A stretch of DNA of 18,206 bases from the NCBI GenBank assembly GCA_028869975.1, contig JAGWQR010000256.1, positions 1 to 18,206 on the forward strand. The letters are read 5' to 3'. Positions within the stretch are counted from its first letter, which is position 1. Each line of letters begins with the position of its first letter. Source of the stretch: Alphaproteobacteria bacterium. GTDB lineage: Bacteria; Pseudomonadota; Alphaproteobacteria; Sphingomonadales; Sphingomonadaceae. Shown here in pieces: positions 7,359 through 14,861 of this stretch. Both the position numbers and the translations under genes were made by a program. A model generated the notes under the pieces. That model was given only the letters and a program-made list of their open reading frames with translations, did no database searches and was not told the origin of the DNA.

Positions 7359-10253
7359 TTACCCATGCGCCAACACATCTGCACACCGCCCGCACAGCGC
7401 GCCGTCCTCGGTCACCTCGGGCAGATGCCGCCAGCACCGCCCGCATTTATGGTGGGGGGTTCTCGAAGCTTGCCACCTCGGCGCTTGTAAAACTGACAGG
7501 TTTTTATCTAACTTTATCTGAGTCTGAGAAACGATTAAAATTTCTACAAGGTCGATACTTTCGAGCAATTTATAATCATCGTTATGACCCGTTTCAACCG
7601 CAACGATGGTTTCTAGACTTGAACCAATAGTCTTTTCACGTCTAAGTCCTTCCAATATCCCCAAGACGTCAATTCTTAAGGCGCGCAACCTCTCCCAGTC
7701 ATCTAATGGAATCGCGTTGGCCGCCGCTCGCAACTCCGGCCATTCCAGCAGATGCACGCTCCCGCTTGCCGGAAACCGCGTGCCCCACACTTCTTCGGAA
7801 GTGAACACCAGCACCGGCGCGGCGTAGCGCACCAGCGCATGGAACAACGTATCCAGCACCGTACGATACGCGCGGCGCTTGGCCGTTTGGAACCCCGACG
7901 CCGGGTTCACCTCGCAATAGAGCACATCCTTGCGGATATCGAAGAAGAAGGCGCTCAAATCCTCGTTGCAGAAATCACTGAGCGCGCGGACATAGCTGTT
8001 GTAATCATAGTCATCGACCGCCGCCCTGAGCTTGCCATCGAGCGTGGCGAGCAGGTGCAGCATATAGCGCTCCAGTTCGGGCATCTCGGCGACATCGAGC
8101 TTCTCACTGTCCTCAAATCCCTCCAGCGCACCCAGCAGATACCGAAACGTGTTGCGCAATTTGCGATACTGATCGGACACGGTTTTGAGGATTTCGTCGC
8201 CGATGCGGTGATCCTCGGTATAATCGACGCTCAGCGCCCATAGCCGCAAAATATCCGCGCCATAGCTCTCCATCAACTTGAGGGGATCAACCGTATTGCC
8301 CTTGGATTTGGACATTTTCTCACCCTTGGCGTCCATCGTGAAGCCATGGGTGAACACCGCCTTGTATGGCGCGCGCCCGCGCGTGGCGCAGCTTTCAAGC
8401 AGGCTCGACTGGAACCAGCCGCGATGCTGATCGCTGCCCTCCAGATACAGGTCGGCGGGCCAGCGCTGCTCGGGCCAGTAGCCGCTCTCGAGCGTGAACA
8501 CATGGGTGCAGCCCGAATCGAACCAGACATCGAGAATGTCGGTGACCATTTCATGATCGGCGGCGCTGTGCGTGTTGCCGAGGAACTCGGCCGCGCGCGC
8601 TTCTTCCCAGGCATCGACGCCCTCTTGCGAAATCGCAGCGATGATGCGCGCGTTGACTTGACGGTCAACCAGATACTCACCCGTTTTGCGATTGACGAAC
8701 AGCGTGATCGGCACGCCCCAGGCACGCTGGCGCGACAGAACCCAGTCAGGCCGGCCCTCGACCATCGCGCTGATGCGGTTGCGCGCCTTTTCGGGGATGA
8801 AGCGGGTGTCGGCGATGGCTTGGGTGGCGGTTTGGCGCAGGGTCTTTTCGCTCGCCAAAGCTTTATCCATGCTCACAAACCATTGCGGGGTGGCGCGGTA
8901 AATCAGCTTGGCCTTGGAGCGCCACGAATGCGGGTACGAGTGCTGATAATCCTGACTGGCGGCAAGCAGCCCGCCGCTCTCCCGCAAATCAGTGCAGATT
9001 GGCCCATCGGGTGCATTGAATTTGGGGTTGATGACGCTCCCAAGCCCGCCCAGCCACGCCCAATCGGCGCGGTATTTGCCATCGCCCTCAACCGCGAACA
9101 CCGGGTTGATCCCGTTGGCTTTGCACAGCGCAAAGTCATCCTCGCCATGGTCGGGCGCCATATGGACAAGCCCGGTGCCCGCATCGGTGGTGACGAAATC
9201 CGAGCCATCGAGAAAGGGGCGTGGTTTCGCAAAATATCCGCCAAGATGGTGCATCGGGTGGCGCGCGGTTGCGCCAGCGAGGTGAGTGCCGTGGATGGTT
9301 ATGTTCTGGCTATGGAAATCGCCATCAACTGGCCGCCACCGGATGCGTTCATGGAATTCCGCGAAGCGGTCGACGGCGACGACGTAATAGGCAGGTGTAG
9401 TTGGGTGGGCCTGCGTGCCTGCATCATAGTAAAGCGTATACTCAACCTCCGCCCCATAGGCGAGCGCCTGATTGACCGGGATCGTCCAGGGCGTGGTCGT
9501 CCAGATGACCGCATGGACCTTCTCGCCCTTGTCGATGAGATCCTGAATCGCGGGGGAATTCGGCGCAGACAGCATTTCAAACGCCACATCGATCTGCGTT
9601 GAGGTGATGTCCTCATATTCCACTTCCGCCTCGGCGAGCGCGGTTTTCTCAACGCACGACCACATCACCGGCTTTGCCCCGCGATAAAGCTGGCCGCTTT
9701 CCGCGAACTTCAATAACTCCGCAACAATCGTCCCTTCTGCGAACGGCGCCATCGTCAGATAAGGCTTGTCCCAGTTGCCCAGCACGCCGAGCCGCTTGAC
9801 CTGCTCGCGCTGAATATCGACCCATTTCTGCGCGTAGGCGCGACATTCGGCGCGGAATTCCTTCGGCGGCACCTCGTCCTTGTTGCGCTTTTTCTTGCGA
9901 TATTCCTCCTCGATCCGCCATTCGATCGGCAGGCCATGGCAGTCCCAGCCGGGCACATAGGGCGCGTCCTTGCCGAGCAATGTCTGGGTGCGGCAGACCA
10001 TGTCCTTGAGGATATGGTTGAGCGCGTGGCCGATGTGCATGTCGCCATTGGCGTAGGGTGGGCCGTCATGCAGGATGAATTTACCGCGCCCCGCGCGGGT
10101 GGCGCGGGTCTGGCCATGCAGGTCTTGCGCCTGCCATTGGGCAAGGATGCCGGGTTCCTTCTGTGGCAGACCGGCTTTCATCGGAAAGTCGGTCTTGGGC
10201 AGAAAGACGGTCTCGCGATAATCATTTGCTTCGGTCATGGCTTTGTCAATCAT
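7359..10253 (-). CDS. ileS: Isoleucyl-tRNA synthetase
   Basis: A class I aminoacyl-tRNA synthetase of 964 residues, slightly longer than E. coli IleS. It charges tRNA-Ile and edits mischarged valine. Visible features: the HIGH motif in YANGDMHIGHALNHILKD (73-76), the CP1 editing insert with WTTTPWTIPVNQALAYG, the KMSKS loop (646-650, GEKMSKSKGN), and a C-terminal zinc finger with C937, C940, C954 and C957. The zinc finger and overall shape match the common bacterial (type 1) enzyme. I chose the ATG at 10253, which overlaps the ribF stop as ATGA; the ATG at 10238 (MTEANDYRETVF) is equally plausible from family N-termini. Residues about 858-920 are encoded by an AT-rich segment with unusual codons. 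Confidence 0.97.
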   Translation of the reverse strand: MIDKAMTEANDYRETVFLPKTDFPMKAGLPQKEPGILAQWQAQDLHGQTRATRAGRGKFILHDGPPYANGDMHIGHALNHILKDMVCRTQTLLGKDAPYVPGWDCHGLPIEWRIEEEYRKKKRNKDEVPPKEFRAECRAYAQKWVDIQREQVKRLGVLGNWDKPYLTMAPFAEGTIVAELLKFAESGQLYRGAKPVMWSCVEKTALAEAEVEYEDITSTQIDVAFEMLSAPNSPAIQDLIDKGEKVHAVIWTTTPWTIPVNQALAYGAEVEYTLYYDAGTQAHPTTPAYYVVAVDRFAEFHERIRWRPVDGDFHSQNITIHGTHLAGATARHPMHHLGGYFAKPRPFLDGSDFVTTDAGTGLVHMAPDHGEDDFALCKANGINPVFAVEGDGKYRADWAWLGGLGSVINPKFNAPDGPICTDLRESGGLLAASQDYQHSYPHSWRSKAKLIYRATPQWFVSMDKALASEKTLRQTATQAIADTRFIPEKARNRISAMVEGRPDWVLSRQRAWGVPITLFVNRKTGEYLVDRQVNARIIAAISQEGVDAWEEARAAEFLGNTHSAADHEMVTDILDVWFDSGCTHVFTLESGYWPEQRWPADLYLEGSDQHRGWFQSSLLESCATRGRAPYKAVFTHGFTMDAKGEKMSKSKGNTVDPLKLMESYGADILRLWALSVDYTEDHRIGDEILKTVSDQYRKLRNTFRYLLGALEGFEDSEKLDVAEMPELERYMLHLLATLDGKLRAAVDDYDYNSYVRALSDFCNEDLSAFFFDIRKDVLYCEVNPASGFQTAKRRAYRTVLDTLFHALVRYAAPVLVFTSEEVWGTRFPASGSVHLLEWPELRAAANAIPLDDWERLRALRIDVLGILEGLRREKTIGSSLETIVAVETGHNDDYKLLESIDLVEILIVSQTQIKLDKNLSVLQAPRWQASRTPHHKCGRCWRHLPEVTEDGALCGRCADVLAHG
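7495..7682. other. AT-rich, atypical-codon segment within ileS
   Basis: Hand counting gives about 36% GC over 7501-7680 (65 of 180), against about 57% in 7441-7500 and 65% in 7681-7740. The minus-strand codons here include TTA (several), ATA, CTA and AGA, which are rare elsewhere in the window. The reading frame stays open. The encoded protein (GLRREKTIGSSLE through SLDLVEILIVS-like residues to the zinc finger) still looks like IleRS, so this is neither a frameshift nor an inserted gene. Confidence 0.75.
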
Positions 10254-11173
10254 GGGAGGGCGCTTAGGGCCTCGCGCGCCGCATCGCAATCCTTCGCCAT
10301 CTGGGCTTTGAGCGCATCGAGCGAATCGAATTTCGCCTCGGGCCGGAGATAGGCGTGCAACACCACCTCGATCTGCTCGCCATAAAGATATTCGTTGAAA
10401 TCAAAAAAATACGGCTCAAGCAGCTCAACCGGTGGATCGAACGTTGGCCGGATGCCGAGGTTGGCCGCGCCCTGCAATGTTCGGCCATCGGGCAAATGGC
10501 CGGTCACCGCATATATCCCGTATTTGGGACGCAGATAGCGGCCAATCTTCAGGTTCGCGGTCGGATAACCAATCGTGCGACCCAGCCGTGCGCCATGCTC
10601 GACCTCGCCTTCAATCGAGAATGGGCGGGTGAGCAGGCGGGTTGCGGTCGCGCAATCGCCCGCCTGCAGCGCGTCGCGCACCCGGCTCGACGAGATCACG
10701 CCGATATGATCGGCGAGTGGGGGCACGGCAATCGCATGCAATTCCGGATGTGCGGCGAGGGTCGCGATCGTGCCCGCCCGCCCCCTGCCGAAGGTGAAAT
10801 CCTCGCCGGTCACCACCGCCGACGCGCCCGCCAGCCCGATCAGCCAGCCGGTGATGAAATCCTCGGCGCTAGTTTTGACCAGTTCGGCATTGACATCGAA
10901 CACCAGCATCGCATCGGCTCCGGCAGCCGCAAACAGCCGCGCACGCTGTTCGAGCGAGGTCAGGCGGAACGGCTCGGCCTCGGGGTGGAAATAGCGCACC
11001 GGATGCGGATCGAAAGTGGCGACGACCGCAGGTACGCCCGCCGCGCGCGCACGACTGACCGCGACACCGACCACAGCCTGATGCCCAAGATGAAAACCGT
11101 CAAAATTGCCGAGCGCGATCACCCCGCCGCGATAATCCGCGGGTAACGGACTAGAGCCATCAAATCTTTTCAT
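10250..11173 (-). CDS. ribF: Bifunctional riboflavin kinase / FAD synthetase
   Basis: A 307-residue cytoplasmic enzyme that phosphorylates riboflavin to FMN and then adenylylates FMN to FAD. The N-terminal nucleotidyltransferase half carries IALGNFDGFHLGHQ with the HLGH motif at residues 28-31, and later SSSRVRDAL. The C-terminal kinase half carries GRTIGYPTANL and KYGIYAV, the conserved riboflavin-kinase blocks. The length is normal. It starts 23 bp after the folA stop, and its TGA overlaps an ileS start as ATGA. The ribF-ileS order is a common bacterial arrangement and continues toward lspA here. Confidence 0.96.
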   Translation of the reverse strand: MKRFDGSSPLPADYRGGVIALGNFDGFHLGHQAVVGVAVSRARAAGVPAVVATFDPHPVRYFHPEAEPFRLTSLEQRARLFAAAGADAMLVFDVNAELVKTSAEDFITGWLIGLAGASAVVTGEDFTFGRGRAGTIATLAAHPELHAIAVPPLADHIGVISSSRVRDALQAGDCATATRLLTRPFSIEGEVEHGARLGRTIGYPTANLKIGRYLRPKYGIYAVTGHLPDGRTLQGAANLGIRPTFDPPVELLEPYFFDFNEYLYGEQIEVVLHAYLRPEAKFDSLDALKAQMAKDCDAAREALSALP

Positions 11174-11181
11174 GCGTGCAG

Positions 11182-11210
11182 GCTATAATGCGGCATTCAG
11201 GCACGGACAA
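11182..11210 (-). promoter_or_regulatory. Possible internal promoter before ribF
   Basis: On the minus strand TTGTCC (11210-11205), a 17-bp spacer and TATAGC (11187-11182) resemble a weak sigma70 promoter (4 of 6 matches in each box). It lies across the folA 3' end and the 23-bp gap. The -10 sits only about 8 bp from the ribF ATG, so a transcript would have almost no leader. Weak support. Confidence 0.2.
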
Positions 11211-11685
11211 GCGTGATGAAACTGAAGGCCGGGGTGGCGCCGTGCGCCGGATGATCTACCCGCACGCCCGTACGCCATTCCGGGCCGAAGGGGGGGACGA
11301 TGGTGTCGCCCTGCGCGTCGATATGCACTTCGGTCAGCTCGATCCGGCTGGCATGGGGGATGAACAGCGCATATATTTCCGCACCGCCGACAACCGATAT
11401 GCGCGGCACATCGCCCGCCAGCGCCAGCGCTACCGCTACTGTATGCGCCACATCCGCACCCGCAGCCGACCAATCCGCATCCCGGGTCAGCACTACATGA
11501 CGCCGACCGGGCAGTTTGCCCGGTAGCGTTTCAAACGTCTTGCGCCCCATGATCATCGGCGCGCCCAGCGTGAGCGCTTTGAAACGTTTGAGATCGCCCG
11601 GAATATGCCAAGGGAGCTTGCCGTCCACCCCGATCACGCCATTTTGCGCGCGGGCGAGAATGAGGACAATTTCAGGTGTGCTCAC
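11197..11685 (-). CDS. folA: Dihydrofolate reductase
   Basis: A 162-residue enzyme, typical of chromosomal DHFR. It reduces dihydrofolate to tetrahydrofolate with NADPH and so recycles the dihydrofolate made by thymidylate synthase. Conserved blocks: ARAQNGVIGVDGKLPWHIPGD (11-31) with the catalytic acid D31, IMGRKTFETLPGKLPGR for NADPH binding, and ISVVGGAEIYALF near the C-terminus. Its ATG overlaps the thyA stop (ATGA at 11682-11685). Pairing with thyA is the classic arrangement and matches their linked chemistry. Confidence 0.96.
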   Translation of the reverse strand: MSTPEIVLILARAQNGVIGVDGKLPWHIPGDLKRFKALTLGAPMIMGRKTFETLPGKLPGRRHVVLTRDADWSAAGADVAHTVAVALALAGDVPRISVVGGAEIYALFIPHASRIELTEVHIDAQGDTIVPPFGPEWRTGVRVDHPAHGATPAFSFITLVRA

Positions 11686-12476
11686 ACCGCCACCGGGGCG
11701 GGAATGTGAGCGTCTGCCTCATAACCCTTCAGCGCAAAATCCTCATAGGCATAGGCATCGATGCCCGGCGCGCGGCGTTTGAGGGTCAGGTGTGGCAACG
11801 GCTTCGGCGTGCGGGTCAGTTGCAGCTTCGCCTGTTCAAGATGGTTGAGATAGAGGTGACAATCACCGCCAGTCCAGATGAAATCACCGACCTTTAGCCC
11901 GCACTGATCGGCGAGCAGGTGGGTGAGCAGCGCGTAAGACGCGATGTTGAACGGCACCCCGAGAAACACATCTGCCGAGCGCTGGTAGAGTTGAAGCGAG
12001 AGGCGCCCGTTCGCGACGTGCGTCTGGAACAGGCAATGGCAGGGCGCGAGCGCCATGGCGTGAAGGTCGCCGGGATTCCATGCCGACACAATCTGGCGGC
12101 GCGAGGCGGGATTGGTTTTGATCTGTTCAATGAGTTCCTTTATCTGATCGATGTGCCGACCATCAGCAGTCTCCCAATCACGCCATTGCTTGCCATAGAC
12201 CGGGCCGAGGTCGCCTTGGTCGTCCGCCCATTCGTTCCAGATGCTCACCTTGCGCTCCTGCAACCAGCGCACGTTGGAGTCGCCGCGCAAAAACCAGAGC
12301 AGTTCAATGAAAATGGATCGTGTGTGTAATTTCTTGGTGGTGAGCAGCGGAAAACCGGCGCGCAGATCGAAGCGCATCTGGTGACCGAACACGCTCAATG
12401 TGCCGACGCCGGTGCGATCCTCTTGGGCGCAGCCGTCAGCCAGAATGCGCTGAACCAGGTCGAGATATTGCCGCAC
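11682..12476 (-). CDS. thyA: Thymidylate synthase (ThyA)
   Basis: A 264-residue protein, the same length as E. coli ThyA and with matching residue numbering. It methylates dUMP to dTMP using methylene-tetrahydrofolate. The catalytic cysteine is C146 in ALAPCHCLFQ, with the phosphate-binding R21 and the R126-R127 pair in SRRQ. The later blocks QRSADVFLGVPFNIASY and GGDCHLYLNHLEQ are also present. The start is GTG, overlapping the thioesterase TAG stop by one base (TAGTG). The four-base overlap with folA suggests coupled synthesis of both enzymes. Confidence 0.97.
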   Translation of the reverse strand: MRQYLDLVQRILADGCAQEDRTGVGTLSVFGHQMRFDLRAGFPLLTTKKLHTRSIFIELLWFLRGDSNVRWLQERKVSIWNEWADDQGDLGPVYGKQWRDWETADGRHIDQIKELIEQIKTNPASRRQIVSAWNPGDLHAMALAPCHCLFQTHVANGRLSLQLYQRSADVFLGVPFNIASYALLTHLLADQCGLKVGDFIWTGGDCHLYLNHLEQAKLQLTRTPKPLPHLTLKRRAPGIDAYAYEDFALKGYEADAHIPAPVAV

Positions 12477-12859
12477 TAAGTCGCGACTCCGGGGAGCAGA
12501 CGTGGGCGTGCATTTTCGTCAATCGCAACAAAGGTGAATAGCGCCTCGGTCACTTTGACGACGGTTCGTCCCAAATCACGCATCGCCATCACTTCAATGC
12601 GAATACCGAGCGAGGTGCGTCCGCGCCGCTCGACCCAGGCAAAAACCGAAATCACATCGCGAACAAGGATCGGCGCGATAAACTTCATCGCATCAATCGC
12701 GACCGTAGCGGTATGCCCCTGCGATTCAGAGTGCGCAACAATACCCCCTGCAATATCCATCTGGCTGAGCACCCAACCACCAAAAATATGGCCGTTTGAA
12801 TTGATGTCACTTGGACCAGGGACGACTTTGAGAATTGGTTCTATCCCATCGGGCCGCAT
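12476..12859 (-). CDS. Acyl-CoA thioesterase, YciA-like hotdog fold
   Basis: A 127-residue hotdog-fold protein that should hydrolyse acyl-CoA to free acid and CoA in the cytosol. The family motif SDINSNGHIFGGWVLSQMDIAGG (17-39) includes the catalytic acid D35, as in YciA-type enzymes. ATVAIDAMKFIAPILVRD and GRTSLGIRIEV are further hotdog-core blocks. The ATG lies 53 bp inside the upstream membrane-protein gene, and the stop overlaps the thyA GTG. The link with dTMP synthesis is probably only co-transcription. Chain-length preference cannot be read from the sequence. Confidence 0.88.
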   Translation of the reverse strand: MRPDGIEPILKVVPGPSDINSNGHIFGGWVLSQMDIAGGIVAHSESQGHTATVAIDAMKFIAPILVRDVISVFAWVERRGRTSLGIRIEVMAMRDLGRTVVKVTEALFTFVAIDENARPRLLPGVAT

Positions 12860-13142
12860 CTTTTTCTCCTGTTGGGTCTATGGTTTCATCGTCATAACCG
12901 CTCGCAGCACTGATGAAGGAAAGCCCCATCAGTGCTGCCGTCAGCATGACCATGGCAAAAATACCAAGGCTGATCGCGATGATGAAGTGTATGGGGGGCG
13001 GACCCTCCAGCTTCCAGTCAATCGCAATGCCAAGTGCCAGCAACAGCGGCATGATTACAGCCAGCCGCGTCATGGCCTTGCGATAGCGCCGCCAGGCTTG
13101 CGCACGGGCACTACCCATTTCCGGTTTGCTTGGCATGGACAT
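12807..13142 (-). CDS. Hypothetical small membrane protein, two transmembrane segments
   Basis: I do not recognise this 111-residue protein. It has a basic N-terminus (KPEMGSARAQAWRRYRKA), two hydrophobic segments (about 26-43 and 51-77) separated by a short Pro-rich loop, and a polar, acidic-to-basic tail after residue 81. By the positive-inside rule the N-terminus is probably cytoplasmic. The first ATG is at 13142; ATGs at residues 3 and 9 are alternatives, and none has a strong ribosome-binding site. Its last 53 bp overlap the thioesterase coding region in another frame. It is the first gene of the minus-strand run that leads to thyA, folA, ribF and ileS. Confidence 0.6.
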   Translation of the reverse strand: MSMPSKPEMGSARAQAWRRYRKAMTRLAVIMPLLLALGIAIDWKLEGPPPIHFIIAISLGIFAMVMLTAALMGLSFISAASGYDDETIDPTGEKDAARWDRTNSQSRPWSK

Positions 13143-13218
13143 GGCGTTACTTTGGGAGCAAGTTGTGAACTAAGCAAGAGACGAGTCGCATATCGTCCGG
13201 GAAAATTAGGAGAAATTG
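13143..13218. promoter_or_regulatory. Divergent intergenic region with CBS-gene ribosome-binding site
   Basis: This 76-bp gap separates two divergent genes, so it should carry promoters in both directions. I could not pick convincing -35/-10 pairs on either strand. On the plus strand a clear ribosome-binding site, TAGGAG (13207-13212), lies 6 bp before the ATG at 13219. That settles the CBS-protein start against the TTG one codon earlier. Confidence 0.5.
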
Positions 13219-13647
13219 ATGACGATCAAAGCAATCCTCGCGGCAAAACCGGTTGCAATAATCTCGATCCATCCTTCAGTTAAAGTTACTGAGGCCATCG
13301 CTCTGCTCGCGGAAAAGCGGATTGGTGCACTGCCTGTGGTAGAAGATAGTCTGGTAAAAGGGATATTTTCCGAACGCGATGTTATTTATGGTCTTGCGCG
13401 CGCGGGCGCCGCCTTCCTGAATGAAAATGTCGGTGCTGTCATGACTTCTCCTGCCCTGACCGTGTCATCGGAAAGCAATGTCATGGCTGCGTTGTCGCTC
13501 ATGACGATGCGCCGTGTTCGCCACTTGCCTGTCGTCGATGGAAACACGCTGCTCGGTTTTATTTCGATTGGCGATCTGGTTAAATATCGCATTGACAAAA
13601 TTGAAGCAGAAGCCGCTGCCATGCGCGACTATATTCAGGGCGCCTGA
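13219..13647 (+). CDS. Two-CBS-domain protein
   Basis: A 142-residue protein made almost wholly of a tandem CBS pair (Bateman module). CBS1 spans about residues 5-60 and holds RIGALPVVED and GIFSERDV; CBS2 spans about 72-125 and holds RRVRHLPVVDG and GFISIGDLVK. Such modules bind adenosine nucleotides or related ligands and usually regulate a partner. No partner domain is fused here. The C-terminal helix (KIEAEAAAMRDYIQ) is typical of alphaproteobacterial stand-alone CBS proteins. It is transcribed alone and converges on aguB with only 9 bp between the stops. No function can be assigned beyond ligand sensing. Confidence 0.9.
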   Translation: MTIKAILAAKPVAIISIHPSVKVTEAIALLAEKRIGALPVVEDSLVKGIFSERDVIYGLARAGAAFLNENVGAVMTSPALTVSSESNVMAALSLMTMRRVRHLPVVDGNTLLGFISIGDLVKYRIDKIEAEAAAMRDYIQGA

Positions 13648-13656
13648 GCGTCCGCG

Positions 13657-14511
13657 TCATTGATCCTCCACCAGCCGTCGATACATATCCGGTCGCCGAT
13701 CACGGAAAAAGCCAAAGGTGGCGCGGTGCTGGCGCGCGCAGTTTACGTCGATTTTCGCATCTAACACACCACTCACACTCTCGCCGAATTCGGCCAGCAT
13801 ATCGCCACGTTCATCTGCAATGAACGAATGACCATAATAGCTCTGGTGCGTGCCATTCACCTCTTCTGCGCCAATCCGGTTGGCGGCCACCACCGGCACG
13901 ACATTGCTCACCGCATGGCCGATCATCGCGCGCCGCCACAGCCTTGACGTCTCAAGCGCTTCGGCGGCGGGCTCATCGCCAATTGCGGTCGGGAACAGCA
14001 ATACATCCGCACCCATCAACATCAGCGCGCGCGCGGTTTCGGGATACCATTGATCCCAGCAAATGCCGACGCCGAGCACCCCGTAGCGCGTCTCCCACAC
14101 TTTGAACCCGGTGTTGCCGGGGCGGAAATAGAATTTTTCGCAATAGCCAGGCCCATCGGGGATATGGGCCTTGCGATAGACACCCATCACCGCACCGGTA
14201 TCATCTATCATCGCAAGTGCGTTGTAATAATGCGGTCCGTCGCGCTCGAAGAAAGAGCAAGGGATATAGGCTTTAAGTTCGGCCGCGAGCGCCTGCATCG
14301 CTTTCACCGCTTTATGTTCGCCCACCGGCGCAGCGCGCGCAAAGAAACGCTCGTCCTGATGCTGACAGAAATAATGCCCCTCAAACAGTTCAGGCGGCAG
14401 GATGATGTTTGCACCCCGGCCCGCCGCTTCGCGCACCAGTGTCGAAACACTTAAGATATTATCGTCAATATCATCCGACAGACAGAGCTGGAGCGCTGCA
14501 ACATGCATCAT
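13657..14511 (-). CDS. aguB: N-carbamoylputrescine amidase (nitrilase superfamily)
   Basis: A 284-residue carbon-nitrogen hydrolase that should convert N-carbamoylputrescine to putrescine, CO2 and ammonia. The catalytic triad is visible as E41 (LPPELFEGHYF), K114 (YRKAHIPDGPGY) and C151 (GICWDQWYPE). The motifs FEGHYFCQ and KFYFRPGNTGFKVW are characteristic of the AguB branch. The call is strengthened by agmatine deiminase two genes upstream. The ATG overlaps the stop of the DUF3147 gene (ATGA at 14508-14511); a second ATG follows directly. No terminator is visible between this gene and the convergent CBS gene. Confidence 0.94.
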   Translation of the reverse strand: MMHVAALQLCLSDDIDDNILSVSTLVREAAGRGANIILPPELFEGHYFCQHQDERFFARAAPVGEHKAVKAMQALAAELKAYIPCSFFERDGPHYYNALAMIDDTGAVMGVYRKAHIPDGPGYCEKFYFRPGNTGFKVWETRYGVLGVGICWDQWYPETARALMLMGADVLLFPTAIGDEPAAEALETSRLWRRAMIGHAVSNVVPVVAANRIGAEEVNGTHQSYYGHSFIADERGDMLAEFGESVSGVLDAKIDVNCARQHRATFGFFRDRRPDMYRRLVEDQ

Positions 14512-14861
14512 AACTTAACCCCATACCGCGCGGCGATCAGGCTCGTCACCCAAAAGCAGGGGAAAATTGTGACACAGGCCATCAGTAAAGCAGGCCAATA
14601 ACCCCAGCCCTGCCTCATCAGCAGCGGCAACACAAAAAACATGGGTAAAGTTGGAACAATAAACCAGAGACCAGCGCTCGAATAGGCGGCGATCCGGTCA
14701 TTATCGCGCGTATCAAACCACAATATGCTCATCGCCAGAATCGAGGTTAACGGAAGCGTGCCCAATACAGCCCCCGCTGCCGGATTACGACGCGCAATCA
14801 GTGTAATCGCAGCGATAATTGCGCCTGAAATCAAAGTACGCAGTAAAAAAGCAAGGATCAT
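14508..14861 (-). CDS. DUF3147 family membrane protein
   Basis: A 117-residue, very hydrophobic protein with about four transmembrane segments (roughly 4-22, 31-48, 60-80, 87-110). It matches my recollection of DUF3147: RRNPAAGAVLGTLPLTSILAM, then a D-rich loop (FDTRDNDRIAAYSS), then WFIVPTLPMFFVLPLLMRQGWGYWPAL. I chose the ATG at 14861 because it overlaps the aguA stop as ATGA; a longer frame from 14888 would run 31 bp into aguA. It also overlaps aguB by 4 bp. Function is unknown. Position between two agmatine-pathway enzymes hints at a membrane role in that pathway, but that is inference only. Confidence 0.8.
   Translation of the reverse strand: MILAFLLRTLISGAIIAAITLIARRNPAAGAVLGTLPLTSILAMSILWFDTRDNDRIAAYSSAGLWFIVPTLPMFFVLPLLMRQGWGYWPALLMACVTIFPCFWVTSLIAARYGVKL

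Noticed and set aside
7495..7682. Considered a frameshift, insertion sequence remnant or separate gene in the AT-rich part of ileS
   Set aside because: The ileS frame continues without interruption, the residues on both sides and within fit the synthetase, and there are no terminal inverted repeats or target duplications.
8346..9602. Plus-strand open frame of 418 codons opposite ileS
   Set aside because: ileS has its HIGH, editing and KMSKS motifs on the other strand here. The opposite product shows no domain and no plausible start signal.
13647..13657. Bidirectional terminator between the CBS gene and aguB
   Set aside because: Only 9 bp separate the stops, and I see no stem-loop with a T run on either side.
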